Shown: piece by piece, positions 1 to 7,916 of the stretch | Position numbering within the stretch: position 1 is the stretch's first letter | How the letters are laid out: every line of letters starts with the position of its first letter | Source of the DNA: Chloroflexota bacterium | Lineage (GTDB): Bacteria > Chloroflexota > Chloroflexia > Chloroflexales > Roseiflexaceae | DNA length: 42,497 nt | Direction of reading: 5' to 3' | Assembly (NCBI GenBank): GCA_030550675.1 | Contig: JAUQOW010000007.1 | Span: 1 to 42,497, forward strand | Notes under the pieces: model-generated | What the model was told of the DNA's origin: nothing | Seen by the model: only the letters and a program-made list of their open reading frames with translations | Database searches by the model: none | Position numbers and translations under genes: made by a program

Positions 1-1
1 T

Positions 2-31
2 GTTTCAATCCCCTTCATTGCGGGGCTTTTG
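2..31 (-). CRISPR. Probable terminal repeat of a CRISPR array lying left of the window
   Basis: The first bases begin GTTTCAATCCCC and continue to a GCGGGGCTTTTG end, so CCCC and GGGG form the small internal dyad of type I/III repeats. GTTTCAAT is the complement of the ATTGAAAC tag of many crRNAs, which suggests that the array is read on the minus strand, like cas1 and cas2, with this as the leader-proximal repeat. Only one copy is visible, so this is recognition by form and context (cas1, cas2 and RT nearby), not by repetition. Confidence 0.5.
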
Positions 32-148
32 TTTTTTCAGCCTTTCACGACTCTCCTCGCGTTCTGTGGCGTCTGCACGCGCTTAACGCGCTGCGCCGCT
101 GACCGGCTTGCCTGCGCAGTTTTGCAATTCTGGCGAGTGGGACGTATC
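32..148. promoter_or_regulatory. Possible CRISPR leader / divergent promoter region
   Basis: These 117 bases lie between the presumed terminal CRISPR repeat and the chosen start of the WYL gene. If the array is transcribed leftwards, this is where its leader and promoter would be, back to back with the promoter of the WYL gene. A T-rich run directly follows the repeat. I see no convincing -35/-10 pair, so the assignment rests on position alone. Confidence 0.25.
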
Positions 149-2245
149 ATGACGCGGTATAAACAGTATAGCAGGTCTTTGCCGCTGAGGTCAAGCGTGA
201 ATCGTTGGGCTGCACTGCTGGGTGAGATTCCGTCCGAATTGCAGCGCCTGATTGCGCGCACGCAGCGCGTTTCGTTGCCGCGCGCCTGCTCTGCCGCTGA
301 ACGCCTGCGCCGCCTGCGCGCGGCGCTCTGCTCCGCTGCCGCCGTCCGTTCGGTGTATGCGACACTCGACTCCGATACCCGCGCGGCGCTTGATGATCTG
401 CGCCAGCGGCGCGGCGGCATTGCCGCCGATGAACTTGCGCTGCGCTACGGCGTCGTGCGCCCGTTGCGCCAGATGGCGCGCGATCCGCAGCCGCGCTCGG
501 CGGCGGAACGCCTGATCCTGCTTGGATGGCTGCTGCCGCGCCCGTCTGCGCCCCATCCGCCGCAACGCTACCTTCTGGCGCCAGAGGTGCGCCGCTGGCT
601 CCCGCAACCGCTCAATGTTCCCGGTGGGACGCCTGCGCCGCTGGCGCCGCTGCCGCTGGCGCTGCGCGCTACAATTGTGCTGCTCCTCGTCTGCGCTGCC
701 GCGCCGCTGCCGCTGCGTGCCGATGGGACGCTGCGCCGCGCGGCGTTGCGGACGCTGCTGCCGCTGCTGGCGCTCGATACGCTCGACGATGTTGCGGCTG
801 TCTATGCCTTTCTGCTGCCCCACCTGCGCGATTTGGGTCTGGTGACGATGCATCGCGGGCGCTGCGCTGTCACTCCGGCGGTTGCGCCGTTTCTCGCCGC
901 CTCGCTCGAAGAGCAGCAGACGCGTCTGATTGATGCCTGGATTCGCAGCGCAACCCCTGACTCCTGGCTGCAACGCCTGCGTGTGGCGTCTGACGGCATC
1001 GATTGGTCTCTGCTTCGCCGTCGCCTGGTGCAGTGGGTCGAAGCGGCGCCGCCGGGACGCCTGGTGCAGCCGGATCACCTGTGCGCGGCGCTGATCGAGG
1101 CGTTCGGTCCGCTGGCGGACGCGCATACCCATGGGTTTCGCGTGGTGCGCCGCTCTCCCTGGCGTGCGCAGAGCGCCATGCGGGTGCTGCTGACGGCGCT
1201 GCGCGAGCCGCTGCACTGGCTGGGTCTGGTTGCATGGCACGATGGGTGCGCCTACCGTCCGCAGGGATATGCAGCGCTGGCACGCGATTGGCGCTACGGT
1301 GCGGACGGCGAAGTGTTTGTGCCGTTTGGCGGGGTCGATGCTGACGTCCTGCGCCTGGCGCAGGGCGGTCACTGGGTTCGGGGCGATGCGCGAGGGTTGA
1401 CGTGGCGGATGACGCGCATCCCGCGCGCTCGGGAAGAGGAAGTGCGCCAGGTGTTGGTGCGACGCGCCGGGCAGCCGCCGGATTCGTGGAGTGCGCTCTT
1501 CGCTCAAGGAGCGCCGTCGCTGCGGTTGGTGGATGGACCCTTGCTGCTGGCTGATGAGCCTGGAGTCCTGGAGCAGGCGTTGCGCTCGCGGAGTGTGCAA
1601 CGCTATGTGCAGACGCGCCTGGCGCCAGGGATTGCGCTGGTGCGTCCGGAACACGTTGCGGCGCTGCGACGCGCGCTGGCGCGTCAGGGCGTCGCAGTCG
1701 CCGGTCGTGCGGCAATGCCCGCTGCCGCGCCGCCGCTTGAAGGACTGCGCCCTGGCGATTGTGCGTCGTTGCTGGTCGCCTGTGCGTTCTATCGCCGACA
1801 TGCGCCTGCGGGTATGCCCCTGACAATTGATGTAACCCTCGAATCGCAGTTGTGGAGTGCGCTGTCGCCGCCGCTCCGTGATGCCGTCGAAGCAGCGCTG
1901 GCGCACCTTGATGCTCATTCGTGCAGTATTGCAAAACGGACTGACGCTTCCGGGAACGGTCATACCTCTGGCTCGGAATATGTGCTATTCAGCGGATCGA
2001 CACAACAATCCGCCGTGGACGAACGCAATCTGCTGGAAATGTTGCGTCGCGCCATCGCTCAACGCCGCACAGTGACCATCGAGTACGATGCTGGCGGCGA
2101 AGGGCGCGTTGAGCGCCGGACGGTTCGCCCGCTGGAACTGGATCAGCGCAACGATGTCTGGTATCTGCGCGCCTATTGCCTGCGCCGCCGGGCGGAACGG
2201 ACGTTTCGGCTCGATCGAGTGCAGGCGTGGGCGATCTCCCAATAG
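149..2245 (+). CDS. Helicase-C-like / WYL-domain regulatory protein
   Basis: A 698-residue protein with a C-terminal WYL domain over roughly the last 75 residues: a hydrophobic strand ending IEYD, a VRPLEL segment, and WYLRAYC followed by RTFRLDRV. The long Arg/Ala/Leu-rich N-terminal part resembles the helicase C-terminal-like (XPB/Ssl2-like) domain often fused to WYL; that part is assigned from architecture only. WYL proteins bind ligands or nucleic acid and often regulate CRISPR-Cas loci. The gene sits directly beside the presumed CRISPR array and converges on cas2, so a role in controlling or assisting this system is plausible but unproven. The frame stays open upstream to position 29 through a TTG. 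ATG at 149, after a weak GAGTGGGA ribosome site, is preferred because the upstream extension enters the CRISPR repeat. Confidence 0.75.
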   Translation: MTRYKQYSRSLPLRSSVNRWAALLGEIPSELQRLIARTQRVSLPRACSAAERLRRLRAALCSAAAVRSVYATLDSDTRAALDDLRQRRGGIAADELALRYGVVRPLRQMARDPQPRSAAERLILLGWLLPRPSAPHPPQRYLLAPEVRRWLPQPLNVPGGTPAPLAPLPLALRATIVLLLVCAAAPLPLRADGTLRRAALRTLLPLLALDTLDDVAAVYAFLLPHLRDLGLVTMHRGRCAVTPAVAPFLAASLEEQQTRLIDAWIRSATPDSWLQRLRVASDGIDWSLLRRRLVQWVEAAPPGRLVQPDHLCAALIEAFGPLADAHTHGFRVVRRSPWRAQSAMRVLLTALREPLHWLGLVAWHDGCAYRPQGYAALARDWRYGADGEVFVPFGGVDADVLRLAQGGHWVRGDARGLTWRMTRIPRAREEEVRQVLVRRAGQPPDSWSALFAQGAPSLRLVDGPLLLADEPGVLEQALRSRSVQRYVQTRLAPGIALVRPEHVAALRRALARQGVAVAGRAAMPAAAPPLEGLRPGDCASLLVACAFYRRHAPAGMPLTIDVTLESQLWSALSPPLRDAVEAALAHLDAHSCSIAKRTDASGNGHTSGSEYVLFSGSTQQSAVDERNLLEMLRRAIAQRRTVTIEYDAGGEGRVERRTVRPLELDQRNDVWYLRAYCLRRRAERTFRLDRVQAWAISQ

Positions 2246-2279
2246 GAAGATCGACGAGATGTCGGGCAATCTTGTGATC

Positions 2280-2310
2280 GGCGCTGGCTGAGCCTGTCGA
2301 AGCCAGCGCC
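2280..2310. repeat. GGCTGAGCC-type dispersed hairpin
   Basis: GGCGCTGGCT pairs perfectly with AGCCAGCGCC around an 11-base loop (10-bp stem). It lies just after the WYL gene stop and faces cas2, so it could end transcripts from both sides, though no T-run follows. Related hairpins occur at 21452-21484, 26828-26858 and 39446-39482. Confidence 0.75.
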
Positions 2311-2359
2311 GACTGTTCTACAGATGCAAGCATGATCGTCCAGGTGAGTCATATGCGAA

Positions 2360-2399
2360 ATCTTTGTGCCTTTGCGCCTTTATGTGCGCTTCTGTGAAC
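2360..2399 (+). repeat. Low-complexity CTTTGTGCCT-type dispersed repeat
   Basis: A pyrimidine/G-rich stretch made of CTTTGTGCC, TTTGCGCC and TTTATGTGCGC modules lies between the convergent WYL and cas2 genes. A close relative lies at 34494-34522 and an inverted, shorter one at 32370-32399. It has no coding potential. Confidence 0.5.
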
Positions 2400-2409
2400 C
2401 GTGTTAGCG

Positions 2410-2685
2410 CTAGACGAAGTAGTGGGTCGGGTCGCGGCTGACCACGCCGATGCCGACAATCTGGATGCGCCTGACAGCCGCTTCGTCAAGACGGTAGCAG
2501 CGCACGCTGTCGGTGTTCGGATCGATCAGTTTGCGCACTTCTTGTAGCACTTTTGTGAATGATCGTGCATCCAGGTCGCACTCGAAGACGCTGTACTGCA
2601 CGCGCGTCCCCCACCCTTTCAGGTATTTCATCACCTTCGTGCGCCGCTGGTCGTCAACAATGTCGTAACTGATGATGGTGAACAT
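2410..2685 (-). CDS. cas2: CRISPR-associated endoribonuclease/integration subunit Cas2
   Basis: A 91-residue protein of typical Cas2 length and pattern. It begins with a beta strand MFTIISYDIVDD carrying the conserved Asp at the end of strand 1, then an RR-containing helix, WGTRVQYSVFEC, a helix, and strand VRCYRLDEA. Cas2 is the central dimer of the Cas1-Cas2 spacer integrase; its nuclease residues are not needed for integration in studied systems. A GGAG ribosome site stands 6 bases before the ATG. It is the last gene of the minus-strand row RT-cas1-VWA-cas2 and is nearest to the presumed array. The 177-base gap to the VWA gene is filled by a three-copy tandem repeat. Confidence 0.93.
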   Translation of the reverse strand: MFTIISYDIVDDQRRTKVMKYLKGWGTRVQYSVFECDLDARSFTKVLQEVRKLIDPNTDSVRCYRLDEAAVRRIQIVGIGVVSRDPTHYFV

Positions 2686-2726
2686 AAGCGCTCCATAGTT
2701 GCACTCGATGTTGACCTCGTCTCGCT

Positions 2727-2817
2727 GGCGTTGGCTTCGACCGGCTCAGCCAGCCTGGCGCTGGCTTCGACCGGCTCAGCCAGCCTGGCGTTGGCTGCGA
2801 CCGGCTCAGCCAACGCC
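2727..2817. repeat. Three tandem 30-bp units derived from the GGCTGAGCC hairpin family
   Basis: Three consecutive copies of a 30-bp unit begin at 2727, 2757 and 2787. Each contains GGCTTCGACCGGCTCAGCC (TGCGACC in the third), the complement of the dispersed hairpin core, and they differ at only a few positions. The array fills the gap between the VWA gene and cas2. On the minus strand it lies in the probable intercistronic RNA and can fold. Confidence 0.8.
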
Positions 2818-2862
2818 GGCACAGAATGGTCAACGGGTGGTTCAACGATCTTGAGAACTCCT

Positions 2863-5106
2863 CTAACGCGCGATCAGCGGCAGATGCACCAGAGTGTACG
2901 GGTTGGGATTGGCGGCAATGAAGGTCGAAATCTCCGCCTGGCGCGCAAACGGTTCACCCTGGCTGGTCGATCCGCTCGCAGTCACTGTGAATGTCGCTGT
3001 GCCGGGATCGCGCGGTCCGATCAGCACTGCTGCGTAGACCCCGTCACCCGCCGCGCCATCGCCGTGCAATCCGTCGTCGTGCATCGACACGGTGAACGGC
3101 GTCGTCTGACCGGGGTATTGCACGCTGAGCAGTACGGTTGCGTCGGTTATCGGCGCATCGTCCGCCAGGGTGACGAAGCAGACGATTGGCTCTGTCGTCA
3201 GATACTCGGTTTTGTCGGTGTCAAAGCCGAGCGTCAGATCAGCGCGAGCCGCAGCGCGCACAACGAACGGTTCGTCGGTTGTCGATGCTGATGCACGCTG
3301 GTCTTCAATCACACCCTCGGACAGGGTGACTTCCTCCGAAATAGCGGCTGGCGCAGGCGCTGCACGACTGACACGCATCCGCCACACGCCTGGCGTGAGC
3401 GTCGGGGTGCGTATGCGGTAGTAGGCATACGTGGCGCCAGCGACATACCGGACATCCGGGTTTGTCGCCGGAGTGCCAGGATCGATGCTGAGACCAGACG
3501 GTGTTTGCAGCGTCAGCGTGACCCGCGCACTGGCATTTGCCCAGCTCACCCAGAAGGTTGCTTCTGAAATTGATCGATCAATGGTCACTTCCTGGGTCAC
3601 GACACTGCCAGGCGCTATGCTTCCATTCGCTGTGACCAGCGTCTGGCGGTTGCTGATGGCGCCGGAGATAGTATTGTAGATGCGCATAAGTTGTTCAGGC
3701 GTCGGTGCGTAATTGTAGGTCCCGCCAGTCTGCGCTGCAATCGACAGCATCAACCGTTGATCGGCGTCGCGCCCAAGTCCGATAGTGTGAACTATCGTTT
3801 GCGCATCACGAATCTGCGGTAGAACCTCCCTGACGTAGGGGCGAGTATTCTCCTGTCCATCACTCAAAAGCACAATCGCGCGCGGAAGATCGGGGCTGGC
3901 GTTGTCGAGCAATTGCTGACTGCGCTGCAATCCGCCGCCGATTGATGTACTTCCGCGACTGTTCAGTGTGTCGATGGCGGTCTGCGCTCTGGCGCGCACG
4001 TCGTCCCACGCCGGACCAATAGCAACATCATCGATGTACCACCCGTCGCGGACGCCGAAGGCATCTGTTCTCAATCGGAACCGCACCCGAATTGACTGAC
4101 CGCGATAGGCGTCGAGACTGATGACTTCGCGTCGCCAATGAGAGGCTGTGCCGGAGAAGGATGCCAGGGACTGCCAGGAAACGCCATCGGTGGAAATCAG
4201 AACGTCGCCGCGATCAGACGATGCGATGTCGTAGCGATGCCAGAATATCAGGGCGGGCGCTGTCATCGAGGCGGGAATGGTTACTGGCGTCGCAATAGTG
4301 AGTGTGCTGCTTACGTTATTCGCGTAGTTTCCGGCGGGGCTGTCCGTCCATGCCCGGGCGCTGTTGCGGGCGACCGATGTCAGGCCCCACGGCGGATCCG
4401 CGATCCACTTCTCTGGACCGAATTCCATCCCGTCGTTGAAGAGAAACGCCGATGGCGGCGGCGCATCGAGAATAGGAGTCAGTTCCAGAGGAGTTTCAGC
4501 CCGGTCATCAAAACCTACAATGCCAATGCCGTCCCCGACCTGCATAAGATCGACGAACTGACGCGCCGCGTCGCGCGCTGCCGTCATTTTAGCGGTACCC
4601 ATGCTGCCCGAGCGATCAATCGTCAGAACGATGTTGACATTGTCGACGCCGAAGTACGTAACCGCGTCCGGTTCTCGCACCGTGACGCCCTTGACAGTCA
4701 CTTCGAGGTCGTAGCGCCCTCGCGCAGGTTGCTGCGGCGCCTGCACCTCGATCAGGTAGCGGACAGGAACGAGACTGATGATTGGTGCTGGCCTGCCGCC
4801 GATGGTCACAGTGATGTCCTGTTTCGTGGCATACCCCGGATATGTGAGCTCAATCCTTATTTTCGACGGGCGGAATGGTGATCCGGCGTCGACAGGTCGT
4901 CGCGTCGAAGGGCGCAGAATTCTGAACGCTGGCGGCGTACTGCTCTCAGTCGCGCCTATGACTGGCGAAATAAACGTTGAACGCGACGGCGGCGAAGAAT
5001 AAGATGCCGCACTGTGCGCGCCGCCAGGCACCCATGCCATCCAGACACTGAAGACCCACAATGCCATCACCGCCATGCCCACGCGCATCGACCGAAGGGA
5101 AACCAT
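2863..5106 (-). CDS. Secreted VWA-domain protein with inserted MAM-like domain, between cas1 and cas2
   Basis: A 747-residue exported protein. ATG at 5106 follows a strong AGGAGGAGG ribosome site and gives an N-terminal hydrophobic signal (residues about 8-30). A beta-rich segment precedes a von Willebrand factor A domain whose metal site DRSGS lies at 164-168. After the second VWA strand, roughly 150 residues (about 215-365) interrupt the domain; their LIFWHRYD, VRFRLRTD and GWYIDDVAI motifs resemble the jelly-roll domain of InhA-type secreted proteins. VWA then resumes (TSIGGGLQ, IVLLSDGQENT). The C-terminal part is beta-sandwich-like, with a DDGLHGDGAAGDGVY motif typical of 'choice-of-anchor X' extracellular domains. 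The location between cas1 and cas2 is unusual, because an exported protein has no obvious place in spacer acquisition; it may be a bystander. Confidence 0.85.
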   Translation of the reverse strand: MVSLRSMRVGMAVMALWVFSVWMAWVPGGAHSAASYSSPPSRSTFISPVIGATESSTPPAFRILRPSTRRPVDAGSPFRPSKIRIELTYPGYATKQDITVTIGGRPAPIISLVPVRYLIEVQAPQQPARGRYDLEVTVKGVTVREPDAVTYFGVDNVNIVLTIDRSGSMGTAKMTAARDAARQFVDLMQVGDGIGIVGFDDRAETPLELTPILDAPPPSAFLFNDGMEFGPEKWIADPPWGLTSVARNSARAWTDSPAGNYANNVSSTLTIATPVTIPASMTAPALIFWHRYDIASSDRGDVLISTDGVSWQSLASFSGTASHWRREVISLDAYRGQSIRVRFRLRTDAFGVRDGWYIDDVAIGPAWDDVRARAQTAIDTLNSRGSTSIGGGLQRSQQLLDNASPDLPRAIVLLSDGQENTRPYVREVLPQIRDAQTIVHTIGLGRDADQRLMLSIAAQTGGTYNYAPTPEQLMRIYNTISGAISNRQTLVTANGSIAPGSVVTQEVTIDRSISEATFWVSWANASARVTLTLQTPSGLSIDPGTPATNPDVRYVAGATYAYYRIRTPTLTPGVWRMRVSRAAPAPAAISEEVTLSEGVIEDQRASASTTDEPFVVRAAARADLTLGFDTDKTEYLTTEPIVCFVTLADDAPITDATVLLSVQYPGQTTPFTVSMHDDGLHGDGAAGDGVYAAVLIGPRDPGTATFTVTASGSTSQGEPFARQAEISTFIAANPNPYTLVHLPLIAR

Positions 5107-5218
5107 AGATCGCCTCCTCCTGAGTAATGATGCGATTTCGCCATTCCTCGTAAGGCGGCATCGAGGCGGAGAAGCACGAGGCATCCTCAGCATATCTCAG
5201 AGTCCCGTCACAAATGCA

Positions 5219-6226
5219 TCAATTGCCTGACGTATTCAGACTGAATCCCATATACCGTTCCTGTTCGCCGCGCAGCACGCGCGCCATCGCCTGCGCTTGC
5301 AGCAGGATCACCCGGCGCATTGGCGTCTGTTCGCCGCCTGCCAGTCGCACTTTCGTCTGGAGCAGCGTTTCGTATCGCTGCACCAGGAAGGCGCGCCCTT
5401 CCGCATCGAGATAGACTGCTTCGGGTCGTTCCTGCGGACGGTGGAAGCGTTCGCGCGCGATGGCGTTGGTGCGCACTATGTCGAGCACCATGCGGTCAAC
5501 GATCACCGGGCGGAACTCTTCCAGCAGATCGAGCGCCAGCGATGGACGACCGGCTTCGATGACGTGGAATGTGCCCAGGTAGGGATCGAGACCGGTAATC
5601 TGCACGGCGGTGATGACATCATGCAGCGCCAGGGTGTAGCCGAACGACAGCATGGCGTTGATCGGGTCGGGCGGGGGGTAGAAGGCGCGCCCGCCGAATC
5701 CCCAGGCAGGCGGCAGTGATGCGCGCCAGGCGCCGAAGTAGGCGGCGGCGGCGGCGCCCTCGTGCCCGCGCAACACGTCTACATTCGGCGCCTGAGTCGC
5801 TGCCGTCAACGCCGCGTCGATCTGCGGTAGGGCGGATGCCGCTGCGGGCCAGCCAGCGGCTGCGAGCAAACGGCGCTGGTTGGTCAGTTTGGCGATGACA
5901 ATCGCGCGCGCCAGTTCCAACGCGCGGGACGGGGTGTTGACGTACTGCATCTGGCTGGTGCGCAGATCGCCGAAGCGCGACGGTCCTGCCGTGAGCGTGG
6001 CGTAGTGGCGGCTGCCGTGCTGGTTGGTAAGCGTCACCGGGATGCCGCGTTCGAGCAGATCGATGAGCAGCGCCGTCGACAGTTGCACGCCGCGCCCCAT
6101 GAGCACCACATGGTCGATCTTCGCCAGCGGAACCTCGTGCAGGATCTGTCCGTCTCTGGTCACCAGCGCCTGATTATCACGTTTGCGCACCATTACGCCC
6201 TGTTCCTGGATGTAGAGGGTTGGCAT
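5219..6226 (-). CDS. cas1: CRISPR-associated endonuclease/integrase Cas1
   Basis: A 335-residue Cas1. The N-terminal beta domain (MPTLYIQEQG to about residue 80) leads to an alpha-helical catalytic domain with the expected metal ligands: E156 in RGHEGAAAAAYF, H221 in GTFHVIEAGRPSLA, and the acidic pair at 235-236 in LLEEFRP. Cas1 integrates new spacers with Cas2. The ATG at 6226 follows AAAGGAG at 7 bases; an upstream in-frame extension would run into a hairpin. The gene is downstream of a reverse transcriptase and upstream of the VWA gene and cas2. A palindrome 29-85 bases before the start may affect its expression. Cas1 is not fused to RT here, unlike in many RT-Cas1 systems. Confidence 0.95.
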   Translation of the reverse strand: MPTLYIQEQGVMVRKRDNQALVTRDGQILHEVPLAKIDHVVLMGRGVQLSTALLIDLLERGIPVTLTNQHGSRHYATLTAGPSRFGDLRTSQMQYVNTPSRALELARAIVIAKLTNQRRLLAAAGWPAAASALPQIDAALTAATQAPNVDVLRGHEGAAAAAYFGAWRASLPPAWGFGGRAFYPPPDPINAMLSFGYTLALHDVITAVQITGLDPYLGTFHVIEAGRPSLALDLLEEFRPVIVDRMVLDIVRTNAIARERFHRPQERPEAVYLDAEGRAFLVQRYETLLQTKVRLAGGEQTPMRRVILLQAQAMARVLRGEQERYMGFSLNTSGN

Positions 6227-6254
6227 GTGTTGGCTCCTTTCAGAGATGGTATGT

Positions 6255-6311
6255 CGCCAGGTAGCGACGTTGTATTGCAACGTCGCTACCTGGCAACGTC
6301 GCTACCTGGCG
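6255..6311. repeat. Perfect inverted repeat with a duplicated right arm upstream of cas1
   Basis: GCCAGGTAGCGACGTTG (6256-6272) pairs over 17 bp with CAACGTCGCTACCTGGC (6278-6294) around a 5-base loop. A second copy of the right arm follows at 6294-6311 and pairs with 6255-6272 over 18 bp. Two mutually exclusive hairpins are therefore possible in the RNA just before the cas1 ribosome site. It may be a small dispersed repeat or a regulatory leader. Confidence 0.8.
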
Positions 6312-6334
6312 ATGCACCAGCATCGCGGCGTACC

Positions 6335-6546
6335 CGGTGGCGGGCGACCGCGTGTGGGCGACCCGGCGGGACGCCCCGACGCTGCGGGCAACCCATCGGG
6401 ACGCTCCTACGGGATGGGCGACCTGCCGGGTCGCCCCTACGCTGCGATGGCGCGCGGTGGCGGGTGACGCGGCGGGATGCCCCGACGCTGCGGGCGACCC
6501 ATCGGGACGCTCCTACGGGATGGGCGACCCGGCGGGTCGCCCCTAC
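6335..6546. repeat. Two tandem copies of a ~106-bp GGGCGACC-rich repeat
   Basis: Modules such as GACGCTGCGGGC, CCCATCGGGACGCTCCTACG and GGATGGGCGACC occur in the same order in two copies beginning near 6368 and 6474, with a few substitutions. Both are preceded by a CGGTGGCGGG module. The block fills the gap between the RT stop and cas1. Frames crossing it are repeat-driven and not considered genes. Confidence 0.75.
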
Positions 6547-6555
6547 GTTTCACCT

Positions 6556-7899
6556 TCAACCTTTCTTACGTTCAACCTTCCGTCTTACCCGCTGCCGTGC
6601 GTTGCGGATGGCTTCGCGCAATGCGCGTTCGGCGTCGGCGAAATCAACCAGCCCTTCGCCCAGGCGCGGTCCTCTGGCGCGCGGCGCCAGGGATGCGCCG
6701 AGGAATTCGATCCCGTCGGCGTAGGCGGCGATGCGCGTCTTCTCCGGGTTCAATTCAAGGCGCAGCACGCGCAGTTGCCGCCGCGCAAATTCCAGCGCAC
6801 GCTCCGCTTCGTCCCGCGTCGTGCACATAATCACGAAGTCGTCCATGAAACGCACCATACGGAATCCCTGGCTGGTCATGGCTACATCGAAGGGATGAAG
6901 ATAGATGTTTGCCAGAAGCGGCGAGAGCGCTCCGCCCTGTGGCGTGCCGCGTCCGTGGGTGGTGTGCATGCGCGCCGCTGCTTCGCTCAGCGCCAGCGCG
7001 CCGATTGCCATCGCCCCCGCGACGGCGAGCCGCCGCACGCCAATCCGTTGCAGGTAGGGCAGCGCCTGCCGTGCGCCATCGATCGCCGGTCGCGCCAGCA
7101 TCATCGCTGTCCACAGGTGCGACTCCAGCCCCGGCTGGCGCGCCGTCCAGCCGTCGCCGTCCGCGCTGCCGCCCGGTATTTCCCACACGGCAGCGGCGTA
7201 GGGACCGGCTGGCGGCGGCGGGTGCAGGCGCTCCGCGCCCCAGGCGATCATTCGCCGGAATGCGGCTTCGCCGTGTTGCAGCGGCGTGGCTGGCGCCTCG
7301 TCTGGCAGCGCTGCGTCGCCAGGCAGCATCCCGGCTTCGAGCCATTGCGCAATCAGTTTCAGCACTGGCAGTTCGTCGATGCGCTGCCGCACCAATCCCA
7401 GCAGCACCCGCTGATCGATGCTGTCGAAGTAGCTGGCGATATCTGCGTCAACCACCCACCCCAGCCCCTGATCGGCGTAGCGTTGCACGCGCGCCACCGC
7501 CTCCGGCACGCCGACGTGCGGACGGCAGCCGTAGGAGCAATCCAGGAAACAGGGATCGAACAGCGGGTCGAGCACCTGCTGAACGGCGCGTTGCGCGACC
7601 CGATCCCGTACCGCCAGGATGGCAATGGCGCGTTCGCCGCCGCTTGCCTTGGGAATAGCGACCCGCTTCGCGGGCAGCGGTCGATACGCGCCCTGTTGCA
7701 ATTCATCCGCCAGTTGCGCCATCTGGCGCGCCCAGTCCGCCTCGAAATCGCGCAGCGTCACAGCGTCCGGTCCGGCGCTGCGCCCGCGCCGGGCGACGTG
7801 AATGTTGCTGCGCACCCGCCGCCACGCCAGCGTCAGATTCTCGACGCTGCAGATTCGCGGCAGCAGCGGCGGTCCGTTATAGCGGGGAAAGAGCGGCAT
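6556..7899 (-). CDS. CRISPR-associated group II intron-like reverse transcriptase (stand-alone)
   Basis: A 447-residue reverse transcriptase. Visible blocks: PAKRVAIPKASGGERAIAIL (fingers, 77-96), RDRVAQRAVQQVLDPLFDP, SYGCRPHVG, DADIASYFDSID (catalytic Asp, 151-162), GTPQGGALSPLLANIYL (318-334), FMDD at 351-354 in place of YADD, and LELNPEKTRI with FLGASL. Between the third and fourth RT blocks lie about 120 extra residues (roughly 192-314), Pro/Ala/Trp-rich. There is no maturase X, HNH or intron RNA, so this is a domesticated enzyme. RTs of this type beside Cas1 can allow spacers to be acquired from RNA; here that is inference. ATG at 7899 follows AGGAGGAG. Its stop lies in degenerate heptamer-like sequence. 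Confidence 0.92.
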   Translation of the reverse strand: MPLFPRYNGPPLLPRICSVENLTLAWRRVRSNIHVARRGRSAGPDAVTLRDFEADWARQMAQLADELQQGAYRPLPAKRVAIPKASGGERAIAILAVRDRVAQRAVQQVLDPLFDPCFLDCSYGCRPHVGVPEAVARVQRYADQGLGWVVDADIASYFDSIDQRVLLGLVRQRIDELPVLKLIAQWLEAGMLPGDAALPDEAPATPLQHGEAAFRRMIAWGAERLHPPPPAGPYAAAVWEIPGGSADGDGWTARQPGLESHLWTAMMLARPAIDGARQALPYLQRIGVRRLAVAGAMAIGALALSEAAARMHTTHGRGTPQGGALSPLLANIYLHPFDVAMTSQGFRMVRFMDDFVIMCTTRDEAERALEFARRQLRVLRLELNPEKTRIAAYADGIEFLGASLAPRARGPRLGEGLVDFADAERALREAIRNARQRVRRKVERKKG

Positions 7900-7916
7900 A
7901 CAACTCCTCCTTTCGG

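Noticed and set aside
191-1963. Long minus-strand frame opposite the WYL gene
   Set aside because: A GC-rich antisense shadow of a supported gene, with Arg/Gln-rich low-complexity translation and no ribosome site or family motif.
2727-2817. 30-bp tandem units considered as CRISPR repeats next to cas2
   Set aside because: Units are directly adjacent without spacers and match the dispersed hairpin family found elsewhere in the window.
6556-7899. RT considered as part of an inserted group II intron
   Set aside because: No maturase domain, intron RNA structure or domain V/VI hairpin is seen, and the neighbour is cas1.
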